5,751 nt of DNA from Deltaproteobacteria bacterium UBA7527 (GTDB lineage Bacteria > Desulfobacterota > Syntrophorhabdia > Syntrophorhabdales > Syntrophorhabdaceae). Where the stretch lies: contig DLMV01000003.1 in assembly GCA_002478225.1 (NCBI GenBank), positions 1-5,751 of the forward strand, in the 5' to 3' direction. Below, in pieces: positions 1 through 5,340 of this stretch. Position 1 is the stretch's first letter, and every line of letters begins with the position of its first letter. A program made the translations under genes and the position numbers. The notes beneath the pieces were generated by a model. It saw only the letters and a list, made by a program, of their open reading frames with translations, made no database searches and was not told the origin of the DNA.

Positions 1-900
1 TATAGCTATTGCAGAAATAATCCTATAATATATAGTGATCCGTCAGGACAGTTCTTTGGGATCGACGATATCCTGATCGGGATGGCAATAACCGCCCTGA
101 TCGGAGCGACCGCAGGGGCAACCGTTGCTGCGGTGAACGGCACCAATATAGGTACAGGGGCGCTGACAGGGGCTATCACAGGGGCTTTCGTATATGCAGG
201 AGGAATGGTCGGAGGTGCCCTTGCCGGGGTGATCAACGCCTCGATCACCGGCGGCGATATCGGACAGGGGGCGCTCTGGGGAGCCATAGGGGCAGGAGCA
301 GGGTATCTTACGGGATATGCGATAGGCGGGCTGAACATAGGCAATCCGTATGTTGAAGCAGGCCTCTCGATAACCGCCGGCGGTTTGGTAGGAGGCGGAT
401 TGTCTGCGATCGCAGGAGGGGATTTTGTGCAGGGGTTCACCAGCGCGATAGCAGGTGCTACGGCGGGATACTTTGCGAATATGGGGATGAGTCATATACT
501 GAAAGAATCTGCCCAGACAAGCTCGCCGCAGAAGAATGAAGAAAGGGCATCCCAAGCCATGGAAGTGAACAAATCCGAAAGAACCTTAATCGAGTCCCTA
601 CAAGAAAGATGGAGCGATTACAATATGGAAGTGCAACCCGCCAGCAATAAACCGAATCAGTCTCCGAATCAAAGCGAGTCTAAGCTGCCCCCCACGGAGA
701 CACCGTTCGAACTTCGATATGGCCACGGTAAGGCTGCTTACTATACATGCTGCCTTGATCAGGTCCGGGTTTACCAAATGGGCTACGTGTTTGCGTTTGG
801 CCTTTTGAGTACTCCTGCGGCTCCGTTCGGCTATCTCGGTCTGATTGCGATGTCTGCACGAATAGCAAGCCGGTGCGCTGACGTGACTCTGACACCGTAA
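1..900 (+). CDS. Rhs/YD-repeat protein, C-terminal part with variable tip A (5' end outside window)
   Basis: The frame is open from the first base to TAA at 898-900, giving 299 visible residues; the true start lies upstream, and the ATG at 82 is internal. Residues 1-16 (YSYCRNNPIIYSDPSG) match the conserved end of the RHS repeat-associated core (typical form YxYxxNNPxxYxDPSG). Residues about 24-165 form a Gly/Ala-rich hydrophobic region with glycine-zipper-like spacing, common just after the core in Rhs proteins. A polar linker follows (about 166-235, rich in N, S, P, Q), then a tip with a Cys-Cys pair (250-251), a hydrophobic stretch (about 257-288) and Cys292. In Rhs proteins the core forms a shell and the variable tip is the toxin. 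I do not recognise this tip and see no nuclease or protease motif. The short hydrophobic end and the polytopic neighbour at 921 suggest a membrane-acting toxin; this is inference. The Rhs assignment is secure, the tip function is not. Confidence 0.9.
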   Translation, partial: YSYCRNNPIIYSDPSGQFFGIDDILIGMAITALIGATAGATVAAVNGTNIGTGALTGAITGAFVYAGGMVGGALAGVINASITGGDIGQGALWGAIGAGAGYLTGYAIGGLNIGNPYVEAGLSITAGGLVGGGLSAIAGGDFVQGFTSAIAGATAGYFANMGMSHILKESAQTSSPQKNEERASQAMEVNKSERTLIESLQERWSDYNMEVQPASNKPNQSPNQSESKLPPTETPFELRYGHGKAAYYTCCLDQVRVYQMGYVFAFGLLSTPAAPFGYLGLIAMSARIASRCADVTLTP

Positions 901-920
901 TAAACTGAGGAGGTGCCTGA

Positions 921-1391
921 ATGGCTGTGCGATCACAAAAACAACCGAAATGGATAATCGCGTTTATTGCCCTTATTGTGGCCGTAGGGTTAGATGCATT
1001 TATGGTAATAAGGAGTATGAGCGCACACAGGCCAGTGGAGTTTAGTTTGTTTGCTCTCTTCATTTTCCTTCTCATGACTGTTTATCCTCTCTTGTCGGTC
1101 CGCAATTTGTACTGGCGATGCGGTTTTGTGTCTGCCATAGTTTCTGCCTTGATAGGTTTTTTGTCCAAGATCCTTTATCAAACATCCCATGCTACTGGGC
1201 TGATGTTGGCATTGATATCTTTAGTGCCCCTGGTACTGTCTCTATCCTTCTTGCTCAAGTTCAAGAGGATGGCAAACATTCAGCCGGAACAGGGCTACAA
1301 GGGTGTTGCCCTCTTTGCCATGAAAACAATAGGGGGTCTTGCTCTCGCGTTAGCTGTTTTTTATATATTCTACAGACTACGAAAACCTTAA
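921..1391 (+). CDS. Polytopic membrane protein, probable immunity protein for tip A
   Basis: A 156-residue protein with five likely membrane helices (about residues 11-30, 41-60, 68-87, 93-112 and 136-151), separated by short polar loops, with basic residues at both ends. The start is well supported: a strong Shine-Dalgarno (GAGGAGGTG, 907-915) precedes the ATG by five bases, and the gene begins 20 bp after the Rhs stop, so the two are probably co-transcribed. I recognise no enzyme family. Small genes directly behind an Rhs tip are usually the cognate immunity gene, and polytopic immunity proteins are known for toxins that insert into the inner membrane, such as pore-forming colicins. The immunity role is therefore inferred from position and topology. 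The TAA stop (1389-1391) overlaps the REP-like sequence that follows. The alternative is an unrelated small membrane protein. Confidence 0.75.
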   Translation: MAVRSQKQPKWIIAFIALIVAVGLDAFMVIRSMSAHRPVEFSLFALFIFLLMTVYPLLSVRNLYWRCGFVSAIVSALIGFLSKILYQTSHATGLMLALISLVPLVLSLSFLLKFKRMANIQPEQGYKGVALFAMKTIGGLALALAVFYIFYRLRKP

Positions 1392-1407
1392 GGGGTCAGT
1401 TCTTGAC
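1390..1407 (+). repeat. REP-like repeat piece, GGGGTCAG type
   Basis: AAGGGGTCAGTTCTTGAC begins inside the stop codon of the preceding membrane-protein gene and ends at the proposed left edge of the insertion sequence. The eight bases GGGGTCAG recur at 3912-3919. From memory, 'AAGGGGTCAGGTCTTG' sequences are typical of repeats associated with Y1 REP-associated (RAYT) transposases. No RAYT gene is in the window, so this would be a remnant or a mobilised non-autonomous copy. Confidence 0.45.
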
Positions 1408-1462
1408 AGCCTGTTGAAAAACTCTCCCCGCTTTGATTGATTCTCCTGCCTTTCCTGTCCTT

Positions 1463-1470
1463 GCTATGTT
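1463..1470 (+). promoter_or_regulatory. Possible extended -10 promoter element of the transposase
   Basis: TGCTATGTT (1463 onward) fits an extended -10 (TGnTAtgtT) 36 bp before the transposase start, inside the leader of the insertion sequence. No -35 box with good spacing is visible: the TTGATT copies at 1433 and 1437 are 26 and 22 bp away. Weak call based on the motif alone. Confidence 0.2.
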
Positions 1471-1495
1471 AGAATAACCCTGACATTACAAGGCT

Positions 1496-1500
1496 GGAGG
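1496..1500 (+). promoter_or_regulatory. Ribosome binding site that selects the TTG start of the transposase
   Basis: GGAGG lies five bases before TTG at 1506. The next in-frame ATG (1536) has no comparable site, and the ten residues gained with the TTG start (LGEKRRDEP before MFYY) match the usual start of IS1182-family transposases, so TTG is preferred. Confidence 0.6.
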
Positions 1501-1505
1501 CGCGA

Positions 1506-2903
1506 TTGCTCGGAGAAAAAAGAAGAGATGAACCGATGTTCTATTACGTGAAGCTGGATGATATGATCCCCGAAGATCATCTGTTGAGACTGATACACAG
1601 ACATGTTGATTTTTCCTTTATCCGGCACAAGGTCAAGCATCTCTATAGCCATACCGGCAGACCTTCCATCGATCCTGAACTCCTGCTCAGGATGCTCCTT
1701 ATCGGATACCTCTACGGGATCACCTCAGAACGGAGGCTCTGCGAAGAGGTCAGGATGCACATAGGCTACCGCTGGTTCGCGGGTCTCTCCCTTGAAGATA
1801 CAGTCCCCGACCACTCCACCTTCTCAAAGAACAGACATGAACGCTTTGTCGGGAACGATGTCTTCCAGAAGGTCTTCGATGAGATCGTTTCCCAGTGTCT
1901 GCAGCACGGCCTGGTGGGAGGCAGGCACCTCACCGTCGATGCTACCCACATCAAGGCCGATGCCTCTTTCCGGAGCATGGAGCCGGTTGTCGTGGAGATG
2001 AAGCCAAAAGAATACATAGAGACGCTCGAAGAGAAGAACGCCGTTGAGGAGTCACCCTGGGAGCCGGGGGATGACTATCCCCACAGGGGACAGAAGATCA
2101 GCAACGGCACCCATCGTTCCACAACCGATCCCGATGCGCGTTTTGCCAGAAAGGCGCCTGGCAGCGGTGCGCAGCTTTCTCATTCCGCCACCTACGTCGT
2201 CGACAACGGAACGAGCATCATCCTCGGGGCCGAGGTGAGCAAGCCTGATCTGGCCTCCGAGGGAAAAACGGCCCTCAGCCAGCTTCTCAGGATCCCCTGG
2301 ACCTTTGGGCTTATGCCCGGCACGGTAGGCGCCGACAGGGGCTACAGCACCGGATCATTCTTCCATGCTCTCGTCACCGCCGGCATCGATCCCCATGTTC
2401 CGGTCAAGGACTACCGGAGCCAGAACGATAACGGCATCTATCCCATCACTGCCTTTCGGTTCGATGAAAGAGAAAACCGCTTTCTCTGTCCTGAAGGGAA
2501 AGAGCTCACCTACTGGGGCATCCATCATCACAGCCGCCAGCATGTGTACAGGGCACGTCTCAGAGACTGCCGGGTCTGTCCCCGTAAACAGGCGTGTACC
2601 CGCGACAGGTCGCGCTCCCTCAGTTATCACATCCATGAGGCGTCCATTGAAAAGGCGAGGCGATTGACGAAGACCCCTGCCTATCGCATCTCCCAGCGGA
2701 TGCGCAAGAGGATAGAGGAACTCTTCGGTGAGGCCAAGGAGTTCATGGGATTCAGAAGGGCGAAGTTCCGGCTCCGGTGTTTTCTCCGGGAGCAGATCCT
2801 GATGACGGCAACGGCACAGAACATAAAGAGGATGGTGAAGCTACTGTCGAGGATGGGACCAAAGAAAGAGATGCAAGAAGACAAGGGGACGTTGGTTCAT
2901 TGA
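1506..2903 (+). CDS. IS1182-family DDE transposase
   Basis: A 465-residue transposase of normal length for the family, expected to cut and join the ends of its insertion sequence. The N-terminal part (about residues 50-120) is the DUF772-type region, with the RPSIDPELLLRMLLIGYLYG and HSTFSKNR segments. The likely catalytic triad is D145 (in LTVDATHIKADAS), D277 (in GADRGYSTG) and E409 (in EELFGEAKEFMGFRRAKFR). A Cys cluster before the last acidic residue (CRVCPRKQAC) is also typical of the group. The start is TTG, supported by GGAGG at 1496-1500. The frame is uninterrupted, so the enzyme may be active. The last seven residues (DKGTLVH) and the TGA are encoded by the repeat at 2880-2914, not by typical IS sequence, so the original C-terminus was probably replaced when the right end of the element was lost. 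Confidence 0.93.
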   Translation: MLGEKRRDEPMFYYVKLDDMIPEDHLLRLIHRHVDFSFIRHKVKHLYSHTGRPSIDPELLLRMLLIGYLYGITSERRLCEEVRMHIGYRWFAGLSLEDTVPDHSTFSKNRHERFVGNDVFQKVFDEIVSQCLQHGLVGGRHLTVDATHIKADASFRSMEPVVVEMKPKEYIETLEEKNAVEESPWEPGDDYPHRGQKISNGTHRSTTDPDARFARKAPGSGAQLSHSATYVVDNGTSIILGAEVSKPDLASEGKTALSQLLRIPWTFGLMPGTVGADRGYSTGSFFHALVTAGIDPHVPVKDYRSQNDNGIYPITAFRFDERENRFLCPEGKELTYWGIHHHSRQHVYRARLRDCRVCPRKQACTRDRSRSLSYHIHEASIEKARRLTKTPAYRISQRMRKRIEELFGEAKEFMGFRRAKFRLRCFLREQILMTATAQNIKRMVKLLSRMGPKKEMQEDKGTLVH

Positions 2904-2914
2904 GTACTATTACG
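2880..2914 (+). repeat. REP-like repeat copy 1 (GGGGACGTTGG type)
   Basis: A 35-bp stretch starting GACAAGGGGACGTTGG matches 3924-3958 at 33 of 35 positions. Its inner 22 bp (2886-2907) are identical to 4020-4041. It supplies the last codons and the TGA of the transposase and separates it from orphan tip B. Confidence 0.85.
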
Positions 2915-2921
2915 GGGTAGA

Positions 2922-3293
2922 GTGCCGAAAGGAGACCTCTCGGATGGAACAGCGATTCGAAAGACCGGAGATCCTGTTAAGGATATGGCAATAATGGATT
3001 CAAATAGAAACAAAAACTACTTTTCTACAGCAGGAAAGACGCCGGGTGAGCTAATCCAGCCATTTCATGAAGGTGCGCCGGGACCTTGTTGGCTGACAAG
3101 CCATGTACCCTTTGCAAATGACATTGCTTATGTGCACGATTTTGGGTGGGGTAGGATATTTGGTAACGCAGGGTGGAACGTGATAACAAACTATGGCAGC
3201 ATGCTTCCTGCAGCTGCTACGACTTTTGGCGGTGCTGCGGTCAACTACTCGCCAATAACTTCCGGCGTTATATCGGGAATGGATCATGAATAA
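2922..3293 (+). CDS. Orphan Rhs-type toxin tip B (displaced C-terminal domain)
   Basis: Open from just after the transposase stop in the same frame; GTG 2922 gives 123 residues and ATG 2985 gives 102. Neither start has a strong Shine-Dalgarno, as expected if this was once the 3' end of a longer gene. The N-terminal part is polar and not recognised. The C-terminal half has a hydrophobic block with the pattern VPFANDIAYVHDF (residues 62-74) and SMLPAAATTFGG (93-104). The same pattern occurs in tip C (IPGVNAIAGLHDMF, TMLPAAVLTYGG), with 21 versus 23 residues between HD and MLPAA, so the two are homologous. I have the impression of similar endings on other Rhs-type proteins but cannot name a family or activity. 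Its stop overlaps the lipoprotein start at 3286 by 8 bp, which suggests translational coupling of toxin and immunity. Whether it is expressed alone is unknown. Confidence 0.6.
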   Translation: MPKGDLSDGTAIRKTGDPVKDMAIMDSNRNKNYFSTAGKTPGELIQPFHEGAPGPCWLTSHVPFANDIAYVHDFGWGRIFGNAGWNVITNYGSMLPAAATTFGGAAVNYSPITSGVISGMDHE

Positions 3294-3843
3294 CGGTTAT
3301 CAGCTTCGATTCCGGCCATTCGCAACGCTGTTCACCATAGCGGTGTTTTCGATAGTGGTTTGTGGATGCGTTCCTGAACGGCGTATATACTGGGCACCGA
3401 TAGCTGAAGGCGGCAAACTGGCAATTGCGGATCGGGGAGGCTTAGGCCCCAAAGACAAGATTCAGTTTACGTTGGACACTGTACGAGTCTTTCTGAGTGG
3501 TGACGGTAACGCTGTTCGTGGAGGACTCATTATTCCGAAGGACCGAGTAGCTTCGTTTGTGTCGGATCAAGCAGAACTTCTTGACGCCATCTCACAGATC
3601 ACAACAAAGATAACAATTGAAGCGGAAGTTCTGGATTCAACATATACGCAGTGGGTCGTCAGAGATCCGATAGAGTGGGTCTCCGGTAGGCAGCTTTCAT
3701 TTAGCGTTCTTTTTGGCACAGGTGAGAAATCACACTATAGCGTTAAACTGCCCGCAATCAGAGTAAATGGTACAGTCCATGACCTGCCGGTTGTTGAATT
3801 CACCAAGAAGGAAGGGTTTGGTGTATATCCCATAAATAACTGA
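3286..3843 (+). CDS. Predicted lipoprotein, probable immunity protein for tip B
   Basis: A 185-residue protein whose ATG overlaps the tip B stop (ATGAATAA, 3286-3293), an arrangement typical of translationally coupled pairs. The N-terminus has a basic stretch (R8, R10), a hydrophobic core (about 12-25) and a lipobox ending VCGC, making Cys28 the likely lipidated residue. Residue 29 is Val, not Asp, so Lol sorting to the outer membrane is expected. The mature part (about 157 residues) looks soluble and beta-rich, with alternating hydrophobic residues and no further membrane helix. I recognise no family or catalytic motif. A periplasm-facing lipoprotein directly behind a toxin tip is best read as immunity against a toxin that acts in the periplasm or on the membrane; that role is inferred from context. 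The lipoprotein call is firm. Confidence 0.78.
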   Translation: MNNGYQLRFRPFATLFTIAVFSIVVCGCVPERRIYWAPIAEGGKLAIADRGGLGPKDKIQFTLDTVRVFLSGDGNAVRGGLIIPKDRVASFVSDQAELLDAISQITTKITIEAEVLDSTYTQWVVRDPIEWVSGRQLSFSVLFGTGEKSHYSVKLPAIRVNGTVHDLPVVEFTKKEGFGVYPINN

Positions 3844-3879
3844 ACACGAAATGGGACCATATGAAAGCAAGGGACCGGT

Positions 3880-3896
3880 AGGGGACGACCGTAAAT
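3880..3896 (+). repeat. REP-like repeat piece (GGGGACGnCC type), copy 1
   Basis: AGGGGACGACCGTAAAT matches AGGGGACGTCCATAAAT at 5290-5306 in 15 of 17 positions. The GGGGACG core is shared with the copy at 2880-2914. Confidence 0.55.
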
Positions 3897-3923
3897 AAGG
3901 CATTGGGCATTGGGGTCAGAGAG

Positions 3924-3958
3924 GACAAGGTGACGTTGGTTCATTGACTACTATTACG
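3924..3958 (+). repeat. REP-like repeat copy 2 (GGTGACGTTGG variant)
   Basis: This 35-bp stretch differs from 2880-2914 at two positions: T for G at 3931 and C for G at 3948. It is preceded by GGGGTCAG (3912-3919), the core of the repeat at 1390-1407, so two repeat types lie side by side here. Confidence 0.85.
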
Positions 3959-3996
3959 CATGATGTAATGCAAGTAAAGTTGGACCAATTTATTGA

Positions 3997-4020
3997 GAAG
4001 GGAAGAAGGAAGGGAAGAAG
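3997..4020 (+). repeat. Tandem 12-bp purine repeat
   Basis: GAAGGGAAGAAG occurs twice back to back with no mismatch, directly before the repeat copy at 4018-4041. It may be a slippage product; no function is apparent. Confidence 0.75.
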
Positions 4021-4041
4021 GGACGTTGGTTCATTGAGTAC
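4018..4041 (+). repeat. REP-like repeat copy 3 (GGGACGTTGG type)
   Basis: Positions 4020-4041 are identical to 2886-2907 over 22 bp. The similarity ends at the shared GAGTAC; copies 1 and 2 continue with TATTACG whereas this copy passes into tip C coding sequence. The TGA inside it (4035-4037) closes the tip C frame upstream, so tip C is joined directly to the repeat. Confidence 0.85.
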
Positions 4042-4322
4042 GTTCCACTGCCCTTACTCTCGTAGGAAGAGCAACTTTAGTTGTAGACCCTAATGCTCTA
4101 TGGAGTGAGGGCGGTATTGTTTCAAGGGGCGCCAACTATATACCTGGCGTAAACGCAATTGCCGGTTTACACGACATGTTTCAGCGTCAGATAGAGATGT
4201 CATTTGGTAAGGTCTTGGAAGGAGTTTTCTTAGTTCCTACAATGCTTCCCGCAGCAGTTCTTACCTATGGCGGATTAATGGCAAACCTTGGAGCGATGAT
4301 ACTCTATTTTAACAGACCCTAA
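4038..4322 (+). pseudogene. Orphan Rhs-type toxin tip C, start codon missing
   Basis: The frame is open from just after the in-frame TGA at 4035 to TAA at 4320-4322 (94 residues). There is no ATG, GTG or TTG before the conserved part; the first Met is residue 47, inside the domain. It is therefore a C-terminal fragment cut from a longer gene. It begins with a Val/Leu-rich stretch (ALTLVGRATLVV), then NYIPGVNAIAGLHDMFQ (33-49) and TMLPAAVLTYGG (68-79) before a hydrophobic end. The PGVNAIAGLHD and MLPAA blocks match tip B in order and spacing, although the rest differs. No enzymatic motif is recognised; a membrane-active toxin tip is the best guess. It would become functional only if joined in frame to an Rhs core, which is how orphan tips are thought to be used. 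A lipoprotein gene follows 29 bp later. Confidence 0.6.
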
Positions 4323-4351
4323 GATGTCGAGTTGTTGAAGAGGAAATCGTC

Positions 4352-4654
4352 ATGATAAAAACAATGGCAATACTGATTATGTTTTTGGTCTTGCTTTCTA
4401 ACGGGTGCAGTATACCAACTCTTAATCAATACATTAAGGAAAATATTGGACAACCCATTTCTGAAAAAATTCAGAGAATGTCTCGTCCAAATTCCTATGC
4501 AACAAGCATTGGCTGGAAAGAAAAGACCTATGCGCTTGATAATGGAAATTGGGTGTATGTGGAGCCCGACCGCCCCGGCTGTTTTATCCACTGGGAAGTG
4601 AACCCGCAAGGCATCATTGTCGGTTACAAGCTCGAAGGGAACAGGTGTTACTGA
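4352..4654 (+). CDS. Small predicted lipoprotein, probable immunity protein for tip C
   Basis: A 100-residue protein with a good ribosome site (AAGAGGAA, 4338-4345) six bases before ATG. The signal peptide is MIKT followed by a hydrophobic core and a lipobox ending SNGC, giving Cys19 as the lipid anchor with Ser20 at +2 (outer membrane sorting expected). The mature part contains NGNWVYVEPD and CFIHWEVNPQGIIVGYKLEGNRC; Cys77 and Cys99 could form a disulfide. The order of elements (GQP near the N-terminus, G-W-VY, then a strand pair with a turn) is reminiscent of small BamE/SmpA-like outer-membrane lipoproteins, but this is only a resemblance. It lies 29 bp after tip C, where a cognate immunity gene is expected. 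It shows no evident similarity to the larger lipoprotein at 3286 beyond the signal peptide. The lipoprotein call is strong; the immunity role is inferred. Confidence 0.75.
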   Translation: MIKTMAILIMFLVLLSNGCSIPTLNQYIKENIGQPISEKIQRMSRPNSYATSIGWKEKTYALDNGNWVYVEPDRPGCFIHWEVNPQGIIVGYKLEGNRCY

Positions 4655-5312
4655 CCGTCATCTTTGGTTACACTGCCGGAGGAGCTGCAGGAGGCACGGT
4701 AGCAGGCGGTATGGGCGCGGGGTTCAACGGCGGCGATATCGGTCAAGGGATGCGATGGGTGCGATAGGAGGCGGCATTGCCTCATTCGGAGCGGGTGCGG
4801 TATACACGATGATGGCAGCAGGGGCTGGGGTAGCATACGCAACGAACGGATTGGATGGTCTTGCTTCCTATGGAGCGGGGATGATGGGGGCGATGGCAGG
4901 AGCATATGGAACAGGATATGTTGCAAAAAATTGGAATGGATGGTTACCCGACAGGACAAGCACAGAGGCTTTTGGACAAAGTGAGAAGAAGGTAAATTTA
5001 CAGTTAGCTGTAAACCAAGGTGAAACAATTCAACTTGACACAAATGTAATAACGTGTACAGAACGCACAACGTGGGATTATATTAAAGAATGGCTGATAA
5101 CACCAATGGGAGGAAAAGTCGAGGGTACTCCGAAAGTTTCAGGTATGGGAACATGCGGATGCGAGTGGGTAAGAACAGGTTTTGCTGAAGACTGCTACGC
5201 CGGTGGAAAATATTTATTCTCAAGACCTGTTAATACTATCTTCACCACTGGAAAAACGGCAATTACAGTTGGAGGAGCTTCGCGGATCAAGGGGACGTCC
5301 ATAAATTTATAA
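4655..5312 (+). pseudogene. Orphan Rhs C-terminal fragment with tip D, frameshifted
   Basis: Directly after the lipoprotein stop, an Rhs C-terminal region resumes without start codon or core. 4654-4749 reads TVIFGYTAGGAAGGTVAGG and on to GGDIGQG, matching GGDIGQGALWGAIG of the first Rhs protein; the DNA shares CGGCGGCGATATCGG (249-263 and 4728-4742). The frame then breaks: it runs into TAG at 4765, while the matching sequence (AMGAIGGG) continues in the -1 frame from about 4749, consistent with a one-base deletion. The second frame runs to TAA at 5310-5312. It contains the rest of the Gly-rich region, then a polar tip with Cys in VITC, GTCGCEW and EDCY. I do not recognise this tip. Its last codons and stop come from the repeat at 5289, so its true C-terminus is probably lost, and no immunity gene follows. 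ATG 4755, preceded by CAAGGG, might allow translation of the 3' part. Confidence 0.7.
5289..5312 (+). repeat. REP-like repeat piece (GGGGACGnCC type), copy 2
   Basis: AAGGGGACGTCCATAAATTTATAA; the first part matches 3880-3896 at 15 of 17 positions. It includes the 10-bp palindrome ATAAATTTAT (5301-5310) and supplies the end and TAA stop of the tip D frame. It lies about 30 bp before Rhs core sequence resumes. Confidence 0.6.
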
Positions 5313-5340
5313 GTTTCTCATCAATGCATACTATTTCCCC

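Larger units (their letters stand above)
1407..2880 (+). mobile_element. IS1182-family insertion sequence, right end apparently lost
   Basis: The element is defined by its transposase (1506-2903) and a likely left end at about 1407-1421 (CAGCCTGTTGAAAAAC), a terminal style I associate with IS1182-like elements. About 95 bp of non-coding leader lies between that end and the transposase start. An intact copy should carry the inverse (GTTTTTCAACAGGCTG) shortly after the transposase stop. I find no such sequence between 2800 and 3000 or elsewhere in the window. The last transposase codons instead run straight into a repeat (2880-2914) that recurs at 3924 and 4018, so the right end appears replaced. 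The edges are approximate and no target-site duplication can be identified. The element sits exactly between the tip A immunity gene and orphan tip B. Confidence 0.7.
3844..4037. other. Non-coding junction region packed with REP-like repeat pieces
   Basis: No credible gene lies in these 194 bases on either strand. They hold GGGGACGACC-type (3880-3896), GGGGTCAG (3912-3919) and GACGTTGG-type (3924-3958) repeat pieces, a tandem 7-mer GCATTGG (3900-3913) and a tandem 12-mer (3997-4020), ending at another repeat copy (4018-4041). There is no clear terminator; the only hairpin noticed (CGGT/ACCG around 3877-3890) has a four-base stem. Confidence 0.6.

Noticed and set aside
6..555. Long open frames on the minus strand opposite the Rhs C-terminus
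   Set aside because: They are proline- or cysteine/serine-rich antisense readings of the Gly/Ala-rich Rhs region, with no domain and no ribosome site; the plus-strand frame has a clear Rhs match.
1403..1408. TTGACA as a -35 promoter box
   Set aside because: No -10 box lies 16-18 bp downstream, where the sequence is C-rich; it more likely belongs to the repeat and the IS end.
3871..3891. Terminator after the tip B lipoprotein gene
   Set aside because: The stem is only four base pairs and no T-run follows.
2880..4041. The repeated GACGTTGG sequences as target-site duplications or terminal repeats of the insertion sequence
   Set aside because: No copy occurs at the left end of the element near 1400, and all copies have the same orientation rather than inverted.
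3870..4041. CRISPR array
   Set aside because: The repeats are of different types, unevenly spaced, and also found next to unrelated genes; there are no regular spacers or cas genes.
4617..4748. N-terminal extension of the tip D frame
   Set aside because: This arginine-rich part is an out-of-frame reading; the homologous sequence lies in another frame until about 4749.
4549..4767. Apparent gene joining the lipoprotein region to the Gly-rich Rhs region
   Set aside because: Its first part is an out-of-frame reading of the lipoprotein gene; only the part after about 4654 is meaningful and it belongs to the tip D fragment.
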